Shown here: piece by piece, positions 17,514 to 26,492 of the stretch | Layout of the letters: each line of letters begins with the position of its first letter | Position numbering within the stretch: the first letter of the stretch is position 1 | NCBI GenBank assembly: GCA_902622805.1 | Contig: CACNRG010000009.1 | Location: forward strand, 1-41,118 | Source: an uncultured Pelagibacteraceae bacterium | GTDB lineage: Bacteria > Pseudomonadota > Alphaproteobacteria > Pelagibacterales > Pelagibacteraceae | Direction of reading: 5' to 3' | Length of the DNA: 41,118 nt | Program-made: the position numbers and the translations under genes | Notes under the pieces: model-generated | What the model saw: the letters and a program-made list of their open reading frames with translations, nothing else | Database searches by the model: none | What the model was told of the DNA's origin: nothing

Positions 17514-18429
17514 TAATAGAATAATTTAATTTTATTTTATCAAAAAATATTTTGGAAAATTTTTCCAACTGATTATTAGTTTCTTGAATAATTAGATTTT
17601 GAATTTCTTTTTCTCTATTAGTTATTTTCTTATTTAACTTGATGTCTTCTATCTTTAAAATCAAAAAATTATTACCTATCTTAATTAAATTTGTAATTTC
17701 GCCAACTTCTAAAATTTTTAATTCTTTTGCTACTTGTTTAGATAAACTTATTTCACTTATCCAGCCTATTTTACCTCCAAATTTCGCGCTATCGGACTCA
17801 CTATAAATATTTGCGGTATTCGAAAACCCTATTTCTTGAATACTAAGTTTAATTTCTTTAGATATTTCATCTAAAGTTTTGTCCTTTTTTTTCGTAAAAA
17901 TAATTTCAGATAAAAGAAACTCTTTTTCGAATTCATTTTTTAATGTGTCGACCTTATTTATTATTTCATTTTTATTTACTTTAACCTGATTTATATACTT
18001 TGAGTAAATTAGTTCGTTCCACATAAAATCAATTTTAATTTTATTCTTAATTTCATTTAAAGTGTAATTTTCTTTTAATTTTAACATTGCAACAAAATCT
18101 TCTGAAGAGTTAAAGCCCAATTTTTTGTAAAAATTATTCATATAATTATCAACCATTCGATTAGTATTTTTTTCAATTCTAAATTTTTCTATTTCTTTTT
18201 TTTTTATAATTTCTTTTATTAATGAATTTCTTGCTAAATTTAATTTTTGATTATTATTTAATTTTTTGACATTTGGATTTAATATTTCAAAATAATTACT
18301 CTCTTTAATTAAATCGTGATTTGTGATTACCTCATCATCTACACTAAGAAGTATTTTAATCTCAGCAAATAAAATATTATTAGAAAAAAAAAATGTGATC
18401 AAAAGTAAAATTATTTTTTTTCTTATCAT
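17503..18429 (-). CDS. surA: Periplasmic peptidyl-prolyl isomerase/chaperone SurA-like
   Basis: A 308-residue protein with a signal peptide (about residues 1-22, KKIILLLITFFFSNNILFA) and the SurA N-terminal domain beginning LLSVDDEVITNHDLIKE. One parvulin-like domain spans roughly 165-265 (LLSEIIFT through AKFGGKIGWIS and ILKIEDI). E. coli SurA has two such domains; one is common in alphaproteobacteria. SurA escorts outer-membrane proteins, including LptD, across the periplasm. The gene directly follows lptD with a 4-bp overlap, matching that partnership. Confidence 0.88.
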   Translation of the reverse strand: MIRKKIILLLITFFFSNNILFAEIKILLSVDDEVITNHDLIKESNYFEILNPNVKKLNNNQKLNLARNSLIKEIIKKKEIEKFRIEKNTNRMVDNYMNNFYKKLGFNSSEDFVAMLKLKENYTLNEIKNKIKIDFMWNELIYSKYINQVKVNKNEIINKVDTLKNEFEKEFLLSEIIFTKKKDKTLDEISKEIKLSIQEIGFSNTANIYSESDSAKFGGKIGWISEISLSKQVAKELKILEVGEITNLIKIGNNFLILKIEDIKLNKKITNREKEIQNLIIQETNNQLEKFSKIFFDKIKLNYSINEI

Positions 18430-20810
18430 TGCTTGATATTTGGACTTGAAAATTCAGTAAATGGTGTAATTGTCAATTTAAACAAAATACTTTCCTGTGG
18501 TTTTAAATCACCATCACTATAAAAATCTTTATTATATTCTATAGACGCAGCTAAACAGTCATTTTTATATTGGTACATTAGGTTATAGTATTCGGTTAAG
18601 TCCTTTGTTTTGTTTTTTCTTGTAGAAAATTGAAAATTATTAAATTCACCTAATGAATAAGTTGTTTTATTTGATATATATGAATTTTTATCAGATGTAT
18701 TGTTTTCATTTACGTAATCAAATTCTGTAATAAAGTCATAAATATTGAATTTAGATTCGAAACTTTCATAAGCTAAATCTTTTAAATTGTTCTTTATTGA
18801 AGAATTATATTTTAAAGACAAAAAATTATTTGGTTGATATGAAATCTCATTAAATATATTAGAAGTTTTTTCATCAATTTGATTCATATTTGAAAGATCA
18901 TCATTTTCTTTAAACCTAAAATTATTAGCTAACTTGAGATTAAATACTTCGCGATTTTTTGATTTATTTAGGGCTGAGTAATCTAAACCGTAAATCAAAG
19001 ACAAACCACCTTCGACGCTTGAATTACCAGTAATTCTATCCATGGAATATATATTTGTAATATCTGTCTTTCTCTCTAAATTTCTCTCATTTTTAGTATG
19101 ATTTGGAGCTGCTTTAATTGACAATCTTGGTTTAAGTATATTTCTATATTTATTATTTTCTTTTATCAGAGGTAAAGTAGAATTGTATTGATACATGCTT
19201 GACAGATAAAAACTCTTTTTATTTTTATAATCAGAGTTATCATTTTCACTGTTAGTATTTCTTAATAAAAATTGATGGTTATTTAAAAAACCAAATTTAT
19301 TAATTTTATTATTTGAACTGAAAATTAAATCATTTATATTCTCTTTTTCGAGAACATTTGTATTGTACTGTCTTATTTCAGTATTTGATTTTAATGAGAA
19401 ATTCCCATTGAAGTTATTTATATTAGCAAAATTTTTTGTTAATAAGATTTTTGGAAAAATATATTCGAACCTATCATTATTTTGTTTATTTAAATTTTCA
19501 TAAATAGTTGTATTAAGGTTTATTGATAAATCATTAGAGTACAAATCTATATTTAAAGAATTTTCTAGGATTTCAACATCATTGATAATTTTACCATCTA
19601 GTTTATTTGATTTTAAATATTTATCATCAGATGTTTGTTGAATTTTAAAATCTATTTTGCTTGTTTCAAAATTTTTTATTCTAGAGTTTTTATTATATTC
19701 ATAAAAAAGATGATTTTTTGATTTCCCATCTTTTTCAGTATAAGCACTAAAATCCATTATATGATTGCTGTCTAAATTTTTTTGTCTATATTCAGATTGA
19801 AACAGAAATTTGTTTTCCGCATATAGCCTTGGTTTAAAAGTGAAATCCTTATTTTCTGCCACTGCGTAAAAAAATGGTATATTTAAAAAATTGCTTGAAT
19901 TCGATGAATTTTTAATTGAAGGTATTAAGAACCCAGTTTTTCTTTTGACAGTTGGATCTGGATGGAAAAATTTAGGAAAATATACGACTGGCGTGTCATA
20001 AATTTTTAATAATGCATCATTATATGATATTTCTCTTTTTTTTTTGTCATGTCTAATATTTTTTGCACTAAACACCCAAGGAGGGCAGCCCTCCCTTTTT
20101 TCACAAGTAGTAAATATACCTTTCGTAATATCTAAAATTTCGCCATCAATTTTGACACTATTTCCTTTGAATCTATATTTATTTTGGTTTGTGGTTGAGG
20201 AGTTGTTCAATTCTACCTTTATATCCTTTCCAAAAATTTTACCCGATTTAACATTTAGATATGCAATTGATGTTTTATAAATATTAGATTGATTATCTTC
20301 AGTAATTAGATTTTGAACTTTTATTAAATCTTTACTTATTTCAAAAACAAAACTATCAACAAAATGAGTGTTACCTTTATCGTCTTCTAATTTAGTAGTT
20401 TTATTTGAACTTATGATATTATTTTTTAAATCATAAAATATTTCATCATTTTTAATGATAAATTTATTATCATCTTGAAAAATTTCTAGGTTTCCATTAG
20501 CTTTTATATTTTGATTTTTTTGATCAAAAATAGCATTATCAAATTTCATTTTAATTTTTTCAGAAATAATTAGTGCTTGACCATTTCCCAAAGATTTAAG
20601 TAAATCTAAATCTTTTTGATAAATAAATTTGTCTGACTTTATTTGCAAATTTTTATCACTTGATATTGCTTCTCCCTCATATGCAATAATTTGATTTTCT
20701 TCTTTCAATATTTCTATTTTTTTACTCTTTAAATTAAATGAGTCAGACGATGCATTGCTAGAAAAATAAAAAAGTCCCAAGACTAGGAATGTAAAAAAAT
20801 TATTTTTCAT
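18426..20810 (-). CDS. lptD: LPS-assembly outer-membrane protein LptD
   Basis: A 794-residue LptD. A signal peptide (about 1-22) is followed by the OstA/LptA-like N-terminal domain (25-180, repeated IKANGNLEIFQDDNKFIIKND type strands) and a long C-terminal beta-barrel beginning near GIFTTCEKREGCPPW (231-244). Cys236 and Cys242 lie at the domain junction, and another Cys is near the C-terminus (YKNDCLAASIEY), so disulfide pairing as in other LptD proteins is possible. LptD with LptE inserts LPS into the outer leaflet. It lies between lptG (11-bp overlap) and surA (4-bp overlap). A GC-rich perfect hairpin overlaps the codons for residues 239-244. Confidence 0.93.
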   Translation of the reverse strand: MKNNFFTFLVLGLFYFSSNASSDSFNLKSKKIEILKEENQIIAYEGEAISSDKNLQIKSDKFIYQKDLDLLKSLGNGQALIISEKIKMKFDNAIFDQKNQNIKANGNLEIFQDDNKFIIKNDEIFYDLKNNIISSNKTTKLEDDKGNTHFVDSFVFEISKDLIKVQNLITEDNQSNIYKTSIAYLNVKSGKIFGKDIKVELNNSSTTNQNKYRFKGNSVKIDGEILDITKGIFTTCEKREGCPPWVFSAKNIRHDKKKREISYNDALLKIYDTPVVYFPKFFHPDPTVKRKTGFLIPSIKNSSNSSNFLNIPFFYAVAENKDFTFKPRLYAENKFLFQSEYRQKNLDSNHIMDFSAYTEKDGKSKNHLFYEYNKNSRIKNFETSKIDFKIQQTSDDKYLKSNKLDGKIINDVEILENSLNIDLYSNDLSINLNTTIYENLNKQNNDRFEYIFPKILLTKNFANINNFNGNFSLKSNTEIRQYNTNVLEKENINDLIFSSNNKINKFGFLNNHQFLLRNTNSENDNSDYKNKKSFYLSSMYQYNSTLPLIKENNKYRNILKPRLSIKAAPNHTKNERNLERKTDITNIYSMDRITGNSSVEGGLSLIYGLDYSALNKSKNREVFNLKLANNFRFKENDDLSNMNQIDEKTSNIFNEISYQPNNFLSLKYNSSIKNNLKDLAYESFESKFNIYDFITEFDYVNENNTSDKNSYISNKTTYSLGEFNNFQFSTRKNKTKDLTEYYNLMYQYKNDCLAASIEYNKDFYSDGDLKPQESILFKLTITPFTEFSSPNIKQ
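20080..20101 (+). terminator. Terminator-like GC hairpin plus T-tract inside lptD (antisense strand)
   Basis: GGAGGGC (20080-20086) and GCCCTCC (20088-20094) are perfect inverted arms around a single A, giving a 6-bp GC stem with a 3-nt loop. A C and six T (20096-20101) follow. On the plus strand this is the shape of an intrinsic terminator; on the lptD mRNA the hairpin follows an A-run instead. It is among the most GC-rich spots in the window. Four successive lptD codons here (AGG GAG GGC TGC) end in G or C. Confidence 0.45.
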
Positions 20811-21879
20811 TAATTCTTAAAAGTCCAATAAATGAGACGGTTGTTAATAAAAAAAATGGAAATAATACAGACGAGTAAAGTGGGATTTTTCCATTAATTC
20901 CAAGAGAATTAAAAATAAAATTTATATAATAAATAATCACAGATAACATTACTCCACAAATTAAGTGAAACAAGAGAGGCTTATTTTTAGTAAAATTTAG
21001 CACTATTACAATAGATAGAATTGATAATATTCCATATAATAAAGGTGTAGTATAAAGCTTTAATAATTGAATGTTAATTTCATCAGTAGAGTAGCCAAAT
21101 TTTTTAAAATCTTCCTTAAGTTCATAGAGTTTAAATAGATCAAAAGAGGCAATATTAGAAAATAAATTTTTTATTTTTTCAGAGTTAAAATTTGAAGATA
21201 ATTCCATATTGCCTTGGATTTTTTCGTTAATATTATCAATCATTGTTGTGGGGTTATATATCAACCAATTATTTGTTGTAATATCAATTTTATTAGCTTG
21301 GATTGTTCTTATGAGTTCAAAATCTGAGTTAAATTCATTAATTATGTTTTCAAATAAAAAGTCGTCTTTAATAGAGTTTGATTTAATAATATATTTTTTT
21401 CCATCAATCTCATCTTTAATCCACAGTCCACTTTCAGTAACCATGGCAAGATATTTATTATCTTTAGAAAAATTATTTTTAATATCTGAATAATAAAACT
21501 TTAATTTTGAGGCAAAATTATAATATATAAAAACATTAAAAATACCTATAAGAACTGACAATAGAATAACAATCTTTATTATCTTTAAATTATCTACTCC
21601 ACTTTTTTTTAATAAATCAAGCTCATCGTTCCTAAAAAAATCAAATAAAAATAATTGTGTTGATATAAACAATATAAATGGGAATGTCTCAAAAAGTGTA
21701 ATCGGCACATTCAACAATGTTAGTAGGTATGGTAGAAAAAAATTTGTATTATTATCTTTAAAAAATTTAATTTCTTCAAGGATACCCATTATATAAATTA
21801 ACGATAAAAAAACTAATGAGACTGTTATAAATTTTACTAAAAAATTTTTAATAATATATTTTTGATAAATCTTAAGCAT
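20800..21879 (-). CDS. lptG: LPS export ABC transporter permease LptG
   Basis: A 359-residue YjgP/YjgQ-family permease: three N-terminal helices, a periplasmic beta-jellyroll-like region (about 130-260) and three C-terminal helices. It begins LKIYQKYIIKNFLVKFITVSLVFLSLIYIMGILEEI, like LptG. The cytoplasmic coupling segment is ELDLLKKSGVDNLKIIKIVIL (after helix 2). LptF and LptG form the inner-membrane complex that with LptB extracts LPS and passes it through LptC/LptA to LptD. It overlaps lptF by 8 bp and lptD by 11 bp, indicating a coupled operon. Assignment of G versus F follows order and N-terminal resemblance. Confidence 0.9.
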   Translation of the reverse strand: MLKIYQKYIIKNFLVKFITVSLVFLSLIYIMGILEEIKFFKDNNTNFFLPYLLTLLNVPITLFETFPFILFISTQLFLFDFFRNDELDLLKKSGVDNLKIIKIVILLSVLIGIFNVFIYYNFASKLKFYYSDIKNNFSKDNKYLAMVTESGLWIKDEIDGKKYIIKSNSIKDDFLFENIINEFNSDFELIRTIQANKIDITTNNWLIYNPTTMIDNINEKIQGNMELSSNFNSEKIKNLFSNIASFDLFKLYELKEDFKKFGYSTDEINIQLLKLYTTPLLYGILSILSIVIVLNFTKNKPLLFHLICGVMLSVIIYYINFIFNSLGINGKIPLYSSVLFPFFLLTTVSFIGLLRINEK

Positions 21880-22975
21880 TTCTAGACAGCCTCATAAAAA
21901 TAATGTATCCACAAATAAAGATTAATATTGGAGTAATTAAATAAACATACATAGAATTTATTGAAACAATTGAATATCTAACCGAAACTTCAGAAAATAT
22001 TTGAAGTAAAAATACAGACAAGAATATAAGATTGATCTTGGTTTTAAAATTCTTTTGATTTTTTGAAAACAACAATAAGTAACAACAAAACAAGGTTATC
22101 AACGGAATATAAATAGGTTTATAAAATCTTTTAATTAATTCTTGTTTTATCTCTTTAATTAAATTTTCAGTGCATTTGAAAGATTTAAATTTTTCATTTT
22201 CAATTTTAAAAAAACAACTTAATAAAATTTTAGTATCTATCTCTTGTATTTTTGGAGTTGTAATAGTTTTTGAACTTAAATTTTTTAAATTAAAATCTAT
22301 TTGTTCAAAATTAAATATATTGACCGCAGAATCTTCAATATTTATTACTCGGCCTTTTGAAAGTCTTAAAGTTTTTTGAAACTCATTATCAATTAGTCTA
22401 CCTTCATTCGCATAAATCATTTTAGTATTATTTTTGCCAACTTCTTCTAAGAAAATATCTTTAAAATTTCCATCAATTTCTTTTCGATCAATAAATATTG
22501 TTAAACCTTTTGTAATATTAATAAATTTTCCTTCTTTAATTAAAGATGTGAAAAAATTAACATTAGAATTTTTTAGATAATCTCTTGCTTTCAATTTTGA
22601 TAATGGTGAAACATACGAACCTAAAATCACTTGGATTATCATTAAAATGATTGAGAATGATAACATACGATTTAAGAACTCAGTTTTACTTATGCCATAA
22701 ATCCAAAAAATGGAAATTTCATTTCTTAACTCAGAATTAATTATTATATAAAAGATCGAAATAAAAAAAATGAATGGGAGTATTCTGTGAATAATTTTAG
22801 GAAAGTTTAAAACAGAATAATAAAAATAAATCTTCAGACCATGCCCATCTTCTGTGACAAAATCGAAAAAATTCACAGCCTGAATTGTCCATACAATAAT
22901 ACCTGTTAATACTAGGCTAACTAAAAAAAAAATTGTTAAATCTTTATAAAATTTTCTAATAATTAATTTTTTCAT
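21872..22975 (-). CDS. lptF: LPS export ABC transporter permease LptF
   Basis: A 367-residue YjgP/YjgQ permease with the same six-helix and jellyroll design as LptG. The coupling helix region reads SELRNEISIFWIYGISKTEFLNRML, where I-S/A-x-W/M-x-x-G-x-S/I is the conserved LptB-contact pattern. SYVSPLSKLKARDYL marks the start of the periplasmic domain. It is the first gene of the lptF-lptG-lptD-surA-pdxA-rsmA series, divergent from pepA across 58 bp. Its partner genes lptA, lptB and lptC are not in the window. Confidence 0.9.
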   Translation of the reverse strand: MKKLIIRKFYKDLTIFFLVSLVLTGIIVWTIQAVNFFDFVTEDGHGLKIYFYYSVLNFPKIIHRILPFIFFISIFYIIINSELRNEISIFWIYGISKTEFLNRMLSFSIILMIIQVILGSYVSPLSKLKARDYLKNSNVNFFTSLIKEGKFINITKGLTIFIDRKEIDGNFKDIFLEEVGKNNTKMIYANEGRLIDNEFQKTLRLSKGRVINIEDSAVNIFNFEQIDFNLKNLSSKTITTPKIQEIDTKILLSCFFKIENEKFKSFKCTENLIKEIKQELIKRFYKPIYIPLITLFCCYLLLFSKNQKNFKTKINLIFLSVFLLQIFSEVSVRYSIVSINSMYVYLITPILIFICGYIIFMRLSRNA

Positions 22976-23033
22976 TGAAAATATAATTAAACTTTATATA
23001 CCACTCATCTCGTATAGATTGTATTTAAAATTT

Positions 23034-24491
23034 ATGACTGTTCAAATTAATTATAAAAATAGGGATTTGAAAAAAACCTCAAGTAATTTAGTCCTATTTG
23101 TGGGAGAAAATTTTCGCTCTAGCGGTTTAAACAAATATATTTCAAAAAATGAATTTTCTTATATATCCGATTTATTAAAAACTAGTGATTTAAAAAAAGA
23201 TATTCTTTCTTTTGAAATTAACTCAAAAAAAACAATTTTTTTAGTGTCTGTTAAAAAAGATATAAAAATTTCAGATATAGAAAATTTGGGAGCTAAATTT
23301 TATAGTTTTCTTAATCAAAATAAGAACAGAGAATATGTTGTAAAATCAGACTCAATTACGACAAAGATAAATAATTTTGTAGGATATTTTTTACACGGAT
23401 TAAAATTAAAATCTTATCAATTTAATATTTACAAATCAAAAAAAAATAAAAAAATAATTTCCATTAATGTTATAGGAAATAAAAATAAAATATCTAAGTC
23501 AGATCATTTAAGATTCAAAGCACTAGAAGAAGGGAGTTTTTTTGCAAGAGACCTTGTGTCAGAACCAGGAAATGTTCTTCACCCAGATGAGTATGCAAAA
23601 AGAATAAATACACTTAAAAAATTAAGATTGAAAATAAATATATATGATGAAAAAAAATTAAAAAAACTTGGAATGAATGCTTTGTTAGGTGTAGGTCAAG
23701 GAAGTATTCGCGGATCGTACCTAGTAACAATGGAGTGGAACGGTGCAAAAAATAATTCTAAACCTTTAGCTTTTGTTGGAAAAGGTGTTTGTTTTGATAC
23801 TGGAGGTTACTCATTAAAACCTGCAAAGTTTATGGAAGACATGACTTATGACATGGCAGGTTCAGCAACTGTAGTTGGTTTAATGAAAAATTTAGCAATG
23901 AGAAAAGCAAAAATTAATGCAGTTGGTGTTGTTGGTCTTGTAGAGAATATGGTAAGTGGAAATGCACAAAGACCTGGTGATATTGTAAAATCTTACAGCG
24001 GACAAACAATTGAAATTCTAAATACAGATGCTGAAGGTAGATTAGTTTTAGCAGATGCTTTAACTTTTACAGAAAAAAAATACAAACCTAGATTAATTGT
24101 TGATCTTGCTACTTTGACTGGTGCTATTATAGTTTCATTAGGTTCTGAATATGCTGGTTTATTTTCAAATGATGAAAAGTTATCAAAACAACTGATAGAT
24201 GCAGGTAACAAGGTAGAAGAAAAATTATGGAGAATGCCTCTACATAAAAATTTTGATAAACTTATTAATTCAAAAAATGCAGACATGCAAAATATCAATT
24301 ATGTTGGTGGAGCAGGATCTACAACTGCAGCACAGTTTTTACAAAGATTTATTTTAAACAAAACACCTTGGGCACACTTGGATATAGCAGGTATGGCATT
24401 TTCAAAATATGGTGGAGCTCTAAATTCAGGTGGAGCGACCAGTTATGGTGTAAGATTATTAAATAAACTAATAGAAGATAATTATGAGTAA
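23034..24491 (+). CDS. pepA: Leucyl aminopeptidase (M17)
   Basis: A 485-residue M17 cytosolic aminopeptidase. I choose the ATG at 23034 (MTVQINYKN); a TTG at 23019 would add five residues. The C-terminal catalytic domain has VGKGVCFDTGGYSLKPAKFMEDMTYDMAGSA, containing the first metal Lys and Asp ligands, and the NTDAEGRLVLADAL signature with the second set of acidic ligands and the catalytic Arg. The N-terminal domain is diverged, as usual. It overlaps ndk by 8 bp. In many alphaproteobacteria holC lies between pepA and ndk; here it does not. Confidence 0.95.
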   Translation: MTVQINYKNRDLKKTSSNLVLFVGENFRSSGLNKYISKNEFSYISDLLKTSDLKKDILSFEINSKKTIFLVSVKKDIKISDIENLGAKFYSFLNQNKNREYVVKSDSITTKINNFVGYFLHGLKLKSYQFNIYKSKKNKKIISINVIGNKNKISKSDHLRFKALEEGSFFARDLVSEPGNVLHPDEYAKRINTLKKLRLKINIYDEKKLKKLGMNALLGVGQGSIRGSYLVTMEWNGAKNNSKPLAFVGKGVCFDTGGYSLKPAKFMEDMTYDMAGSATVVGLMKNLAMRKAKINAVGVVGLVENMVSGNAQRPGDIVKSYSGQTIEILNTDAEGRLVLADALTFTEKKYKPRLIVDLATLTGAIIVSLGSEYAGLFSNDEKLSKQLIDAGNKVEEKLWRMPLHKNFDKLINSKNADMQNINYVGGAGSTTAAQFLQRFILNKTPWAHLDIAGMAFSKYGGALNSGGATSYGVRLLNKLIEDNYE

Positions 24492-24894
24492 TACAGAGCA
24501 AACACTATCAATTATCAAACCAGATGCAGTTGAAAGAAAATTGGAAAATGAAATAAAAAAAATGTTTAAAGATAAAGGGTTTTCAATTGTAAAAGAAAAG
24601 AAAATTCAAATAGAGAAATCAGAAGCAGAAAAATTTTATAAAGTTCACGAAACGAAGCCATTTTACAATGATTTATGCACATATTTGTCATCTGGCCCAA
24701 TTGTTGTAATGGTTCTTGAAAAAGAAAATGCAGTGTTGGGTAACAGAGAATTAATGGGTGCAACTAATCCGGCTGATGCAGAAGAAGGTACTATAAGAAA
24801 ACAATATGGAATTTCAATTGATAAAAACTCTGTTCATGGATCTGATAGTATAGATAATGCTAAATCTGAAATAGAATTTTTTTTTAAAGACTAA
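24484..24894 (+). CDS. ndk: Nucleoside diphosphate kinase
   Basis: A 136-residue NDK that equalises nucleoside di- and triphosphate pools. It begins TLSIIKPDAVERK, carries NRELMGATNPADAEEGTIRKQYG, and has the phospho-histidine in NSVHGSDSIDNAKSEIEFFF. The catalytic His and the P-G/SDS motif are all present. Its start overlaps pepA by 8 bp and its end overlaps purN on the other strand by 11 bp. Confidence 0.97.
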   Translation: MSNTEQTLSIIKPDAVERKLENEIKKMFKDKGFSIVKEKKIQIEKSEAEKFYKVHETKPFYNDLCTYLSSGPIVVMVLEKENAVLGNRELMGATNPADAEEGTIRKQYGISIDKNSVHGSDSIDNAKSEIEFFFKD

Positions 24895-25468
24895 TTAAAA
24901 CTTTTTTTAAAGCTTTTGGATAAATAATATGTTCCTGCTTAAGAATTCTTTTTGCAAGTTTTTTACTGGTATCTGTTTTATAAATTCTTACTTTCTTCTG
25001 TAAAATAATTTTTCCAGAGTCTAATTTTGAATTTACAAAGTGAACAGTGCATCCAGAATATTTTTCATTGTTATTAATAGTTCTTTGATGTGTATTTAAT
25101 CCCTTATATTTAGGTAATAATGATGGGTGAATATTCATTATTTTTCCTCTAAATTTTTTTAAAAAATCATTTGATAATATTCTCATAAATCCAGCTAGAC
25201 AGATTAAGTCTATCTTATTTCTTTTTAATTCTATTAAAATAATTTTTTCTGCTTTTTTTCTATCTTGATAATTTATAATCTTTTTTTTAATTTTAAATTT
25301 TTTGGCATATTTAAGACCCTTAGCATTTACTTTACTAGATATAACCAATTTAATTTTATACTTTGATTTTATTTTTAAAGAATCAAAAATTAAATTTTTA
25401 AAATTGCTTCCATTACCAGAAATGAATACTGCAATATTTACTTTTTTAATTCCAGTTAATTTTGGCAT
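24884..25468 (-). CDS. purN: Phosphoribosylglycinamide formyltransferase
   Basis: A 194-residue PurN that transfers the formyl group from 10-formyl-THF to GAR in purine synthesis. NIAVFISGNGSNFKNLI (11-27) is the GAR phosphate loop. CLAGFMRILSNDFL and the IMNIHPSLLPKYKGLNTH active-site region contain the catalytic Asn and His, and HFVNSKLDSGKIILQKKV supplies the third catalytic Asp. The start lies inside the end of purM (23-bp overlap). The 3' end overlaps ndk by 11 bp in antisense. Confidence 0.95.
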   Translation of the reverse strand: MPKLTGIKKVNIAVFISGNGSNFKNLIFDSLKIKSKYKIKLVISSKVNAKGLKYAKKFKIKKKIINYQDRKKAEKIILIELKRNKIDLICLAGFMRILSNDFLKKFRGKIMNIHPSLLPKYKGLNTHQRTINNNEKYSGCTVHFVNSKLDSGKIILQKKVRIYKTDTSKKLAKRILKQEHIIYPKALKKVLISL

Positions 25469-26474
25469 TCATTTTAACTTTACTTTTACCACGAATAATT
25501 TTTCCAATTATATAAGGCTTATATCCTTTTGAAAAAAATCTATTTATTTTTTTTAAATTTTTAGAACTAATAATTAAACAAAAACCTACACCACAATTAA
25601 AAGTTCTCAACATTTCTTTGTCAGAAATATTATTTTGTTTTAACCATTTAAATATTTTTAAAGTTTTGATTTTATTTAAATAAATATCAGCACACAAACC
25701 ATCTGGTATTACTCTTTTGATATTATCCGACAATCCACCACCGGTTATATTTGCACAGCCATTGAGTAGTTTTTTTTTAATTAAGTTTAGTATCTCATTC
25801 ACATATATTTTTGTTGGTTTTATAAGCTCTTTTTTTAAAAAGATATTTTTTTTTATATTTATTTTTTTTTTATATAAAACATGCCTCACTAAAGAATATC
25901 CATTAGAATGAATTCCTGATGATGGAATAGCTAATATTAAGTCACCATTTTTAATTTTTCTTTTGTTTAATATTTTACTTTGATCTACGATACCAACTGC
26001 AAATCCAGCGATATCAAATTTTCCTTTTTCATATGTACCTGGCATCTCTGCTGTTTCTCCACCTACAAGTTCACAGTTGGCTATTTCACAACCATTCTTA
26101 ATTCCTTTAATAATTGATCTAAGTTTGCTAAGTATAATTTTGTTCGTTGAAATGTAATCCAAGAATAAAATAGGTTTTGCACCCTGAACAATTAAATCAT
26201 TAACACTCATTGCAACAAGGTCTATACCTATTGTGTCATATTTATCTAATAGATTAGCTATTTCAACCTTTGTTCCTACACCGTCAGTGCATGCAACTAT
26301 TTTAGGATTTTTAACTCCTTTTGGGATATTAGAAATTGAGCCAAACCCACCTATATTATTAAACTTTTTATTGCCTTTATTTTTTGATGAAATCCTTGAT
26401 ATGAAATTAACAAATTTATCAGCGGTATCAATGTTGACGCCACTTTTTTTATAAGTAAAGGTTTTATTATTCAT
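25446..26474 (-). CDS. purM: Phosphoribosylformylglycinamidine cyclo-ligase (AIR synthetase)
   Basis: A 342-residue PurM that closes the imidazole ring to AIR with ATP. It begins TYKKSGVNIDTADKFV, the usual YxxAGVDIxxxxxxV start, and has ACTDGVGTKVEIA, IGIDLVAMSVNDLIVQGAKPILFLDY, LVGGETAEMPGTYE and IPSSGIHSNGYSLVR, all diagnostic. It precedes purN with a 23-bp overlap. Only 18 bp separate its ATG from the divergent DUF2066 gene, so its promoter must overlap coding sequence. Confidence 0.96.
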   Translation of the reverse strand: MNNKTFTYKKSGVNIDTADKFVNFISRISSKNKGNKKFNNIGGFGSISNIPKGVKNPKIVACTDGVGTKVEIANLLDKYDTIGIDLVAMSVNDLIVQGAKPILFLDYISTNKIILSKLRSIIKGIKNGCEIANCELVGGETAEMPGTYEKGKFDIAGFAVGIVDQSKILNKRKIKNGDLILAIPSSGIHSNGYSLVRHVLYKKKINIKKNIFLKKELIKPTKIYVNEILNLIKKKLLNGCANITGGGLSDNIKRVIPDGLCADIYLNKIKTLKIFKWLKQNNISDKEMLRTFNCGVGFCLIISSKNLKKINRFFSKGYKPYIIGKIIRGKSKVKMNAKINWN

Positions 26475-26492
26475 TAAGATTTTATATTAACC

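Noticed and set aside
23993-24298. 101-codon minus-strand open frame
   Set aside because: Shadow of the conserved catalytic region of pepA; the real protein on the plus strand has all M17 motifs.
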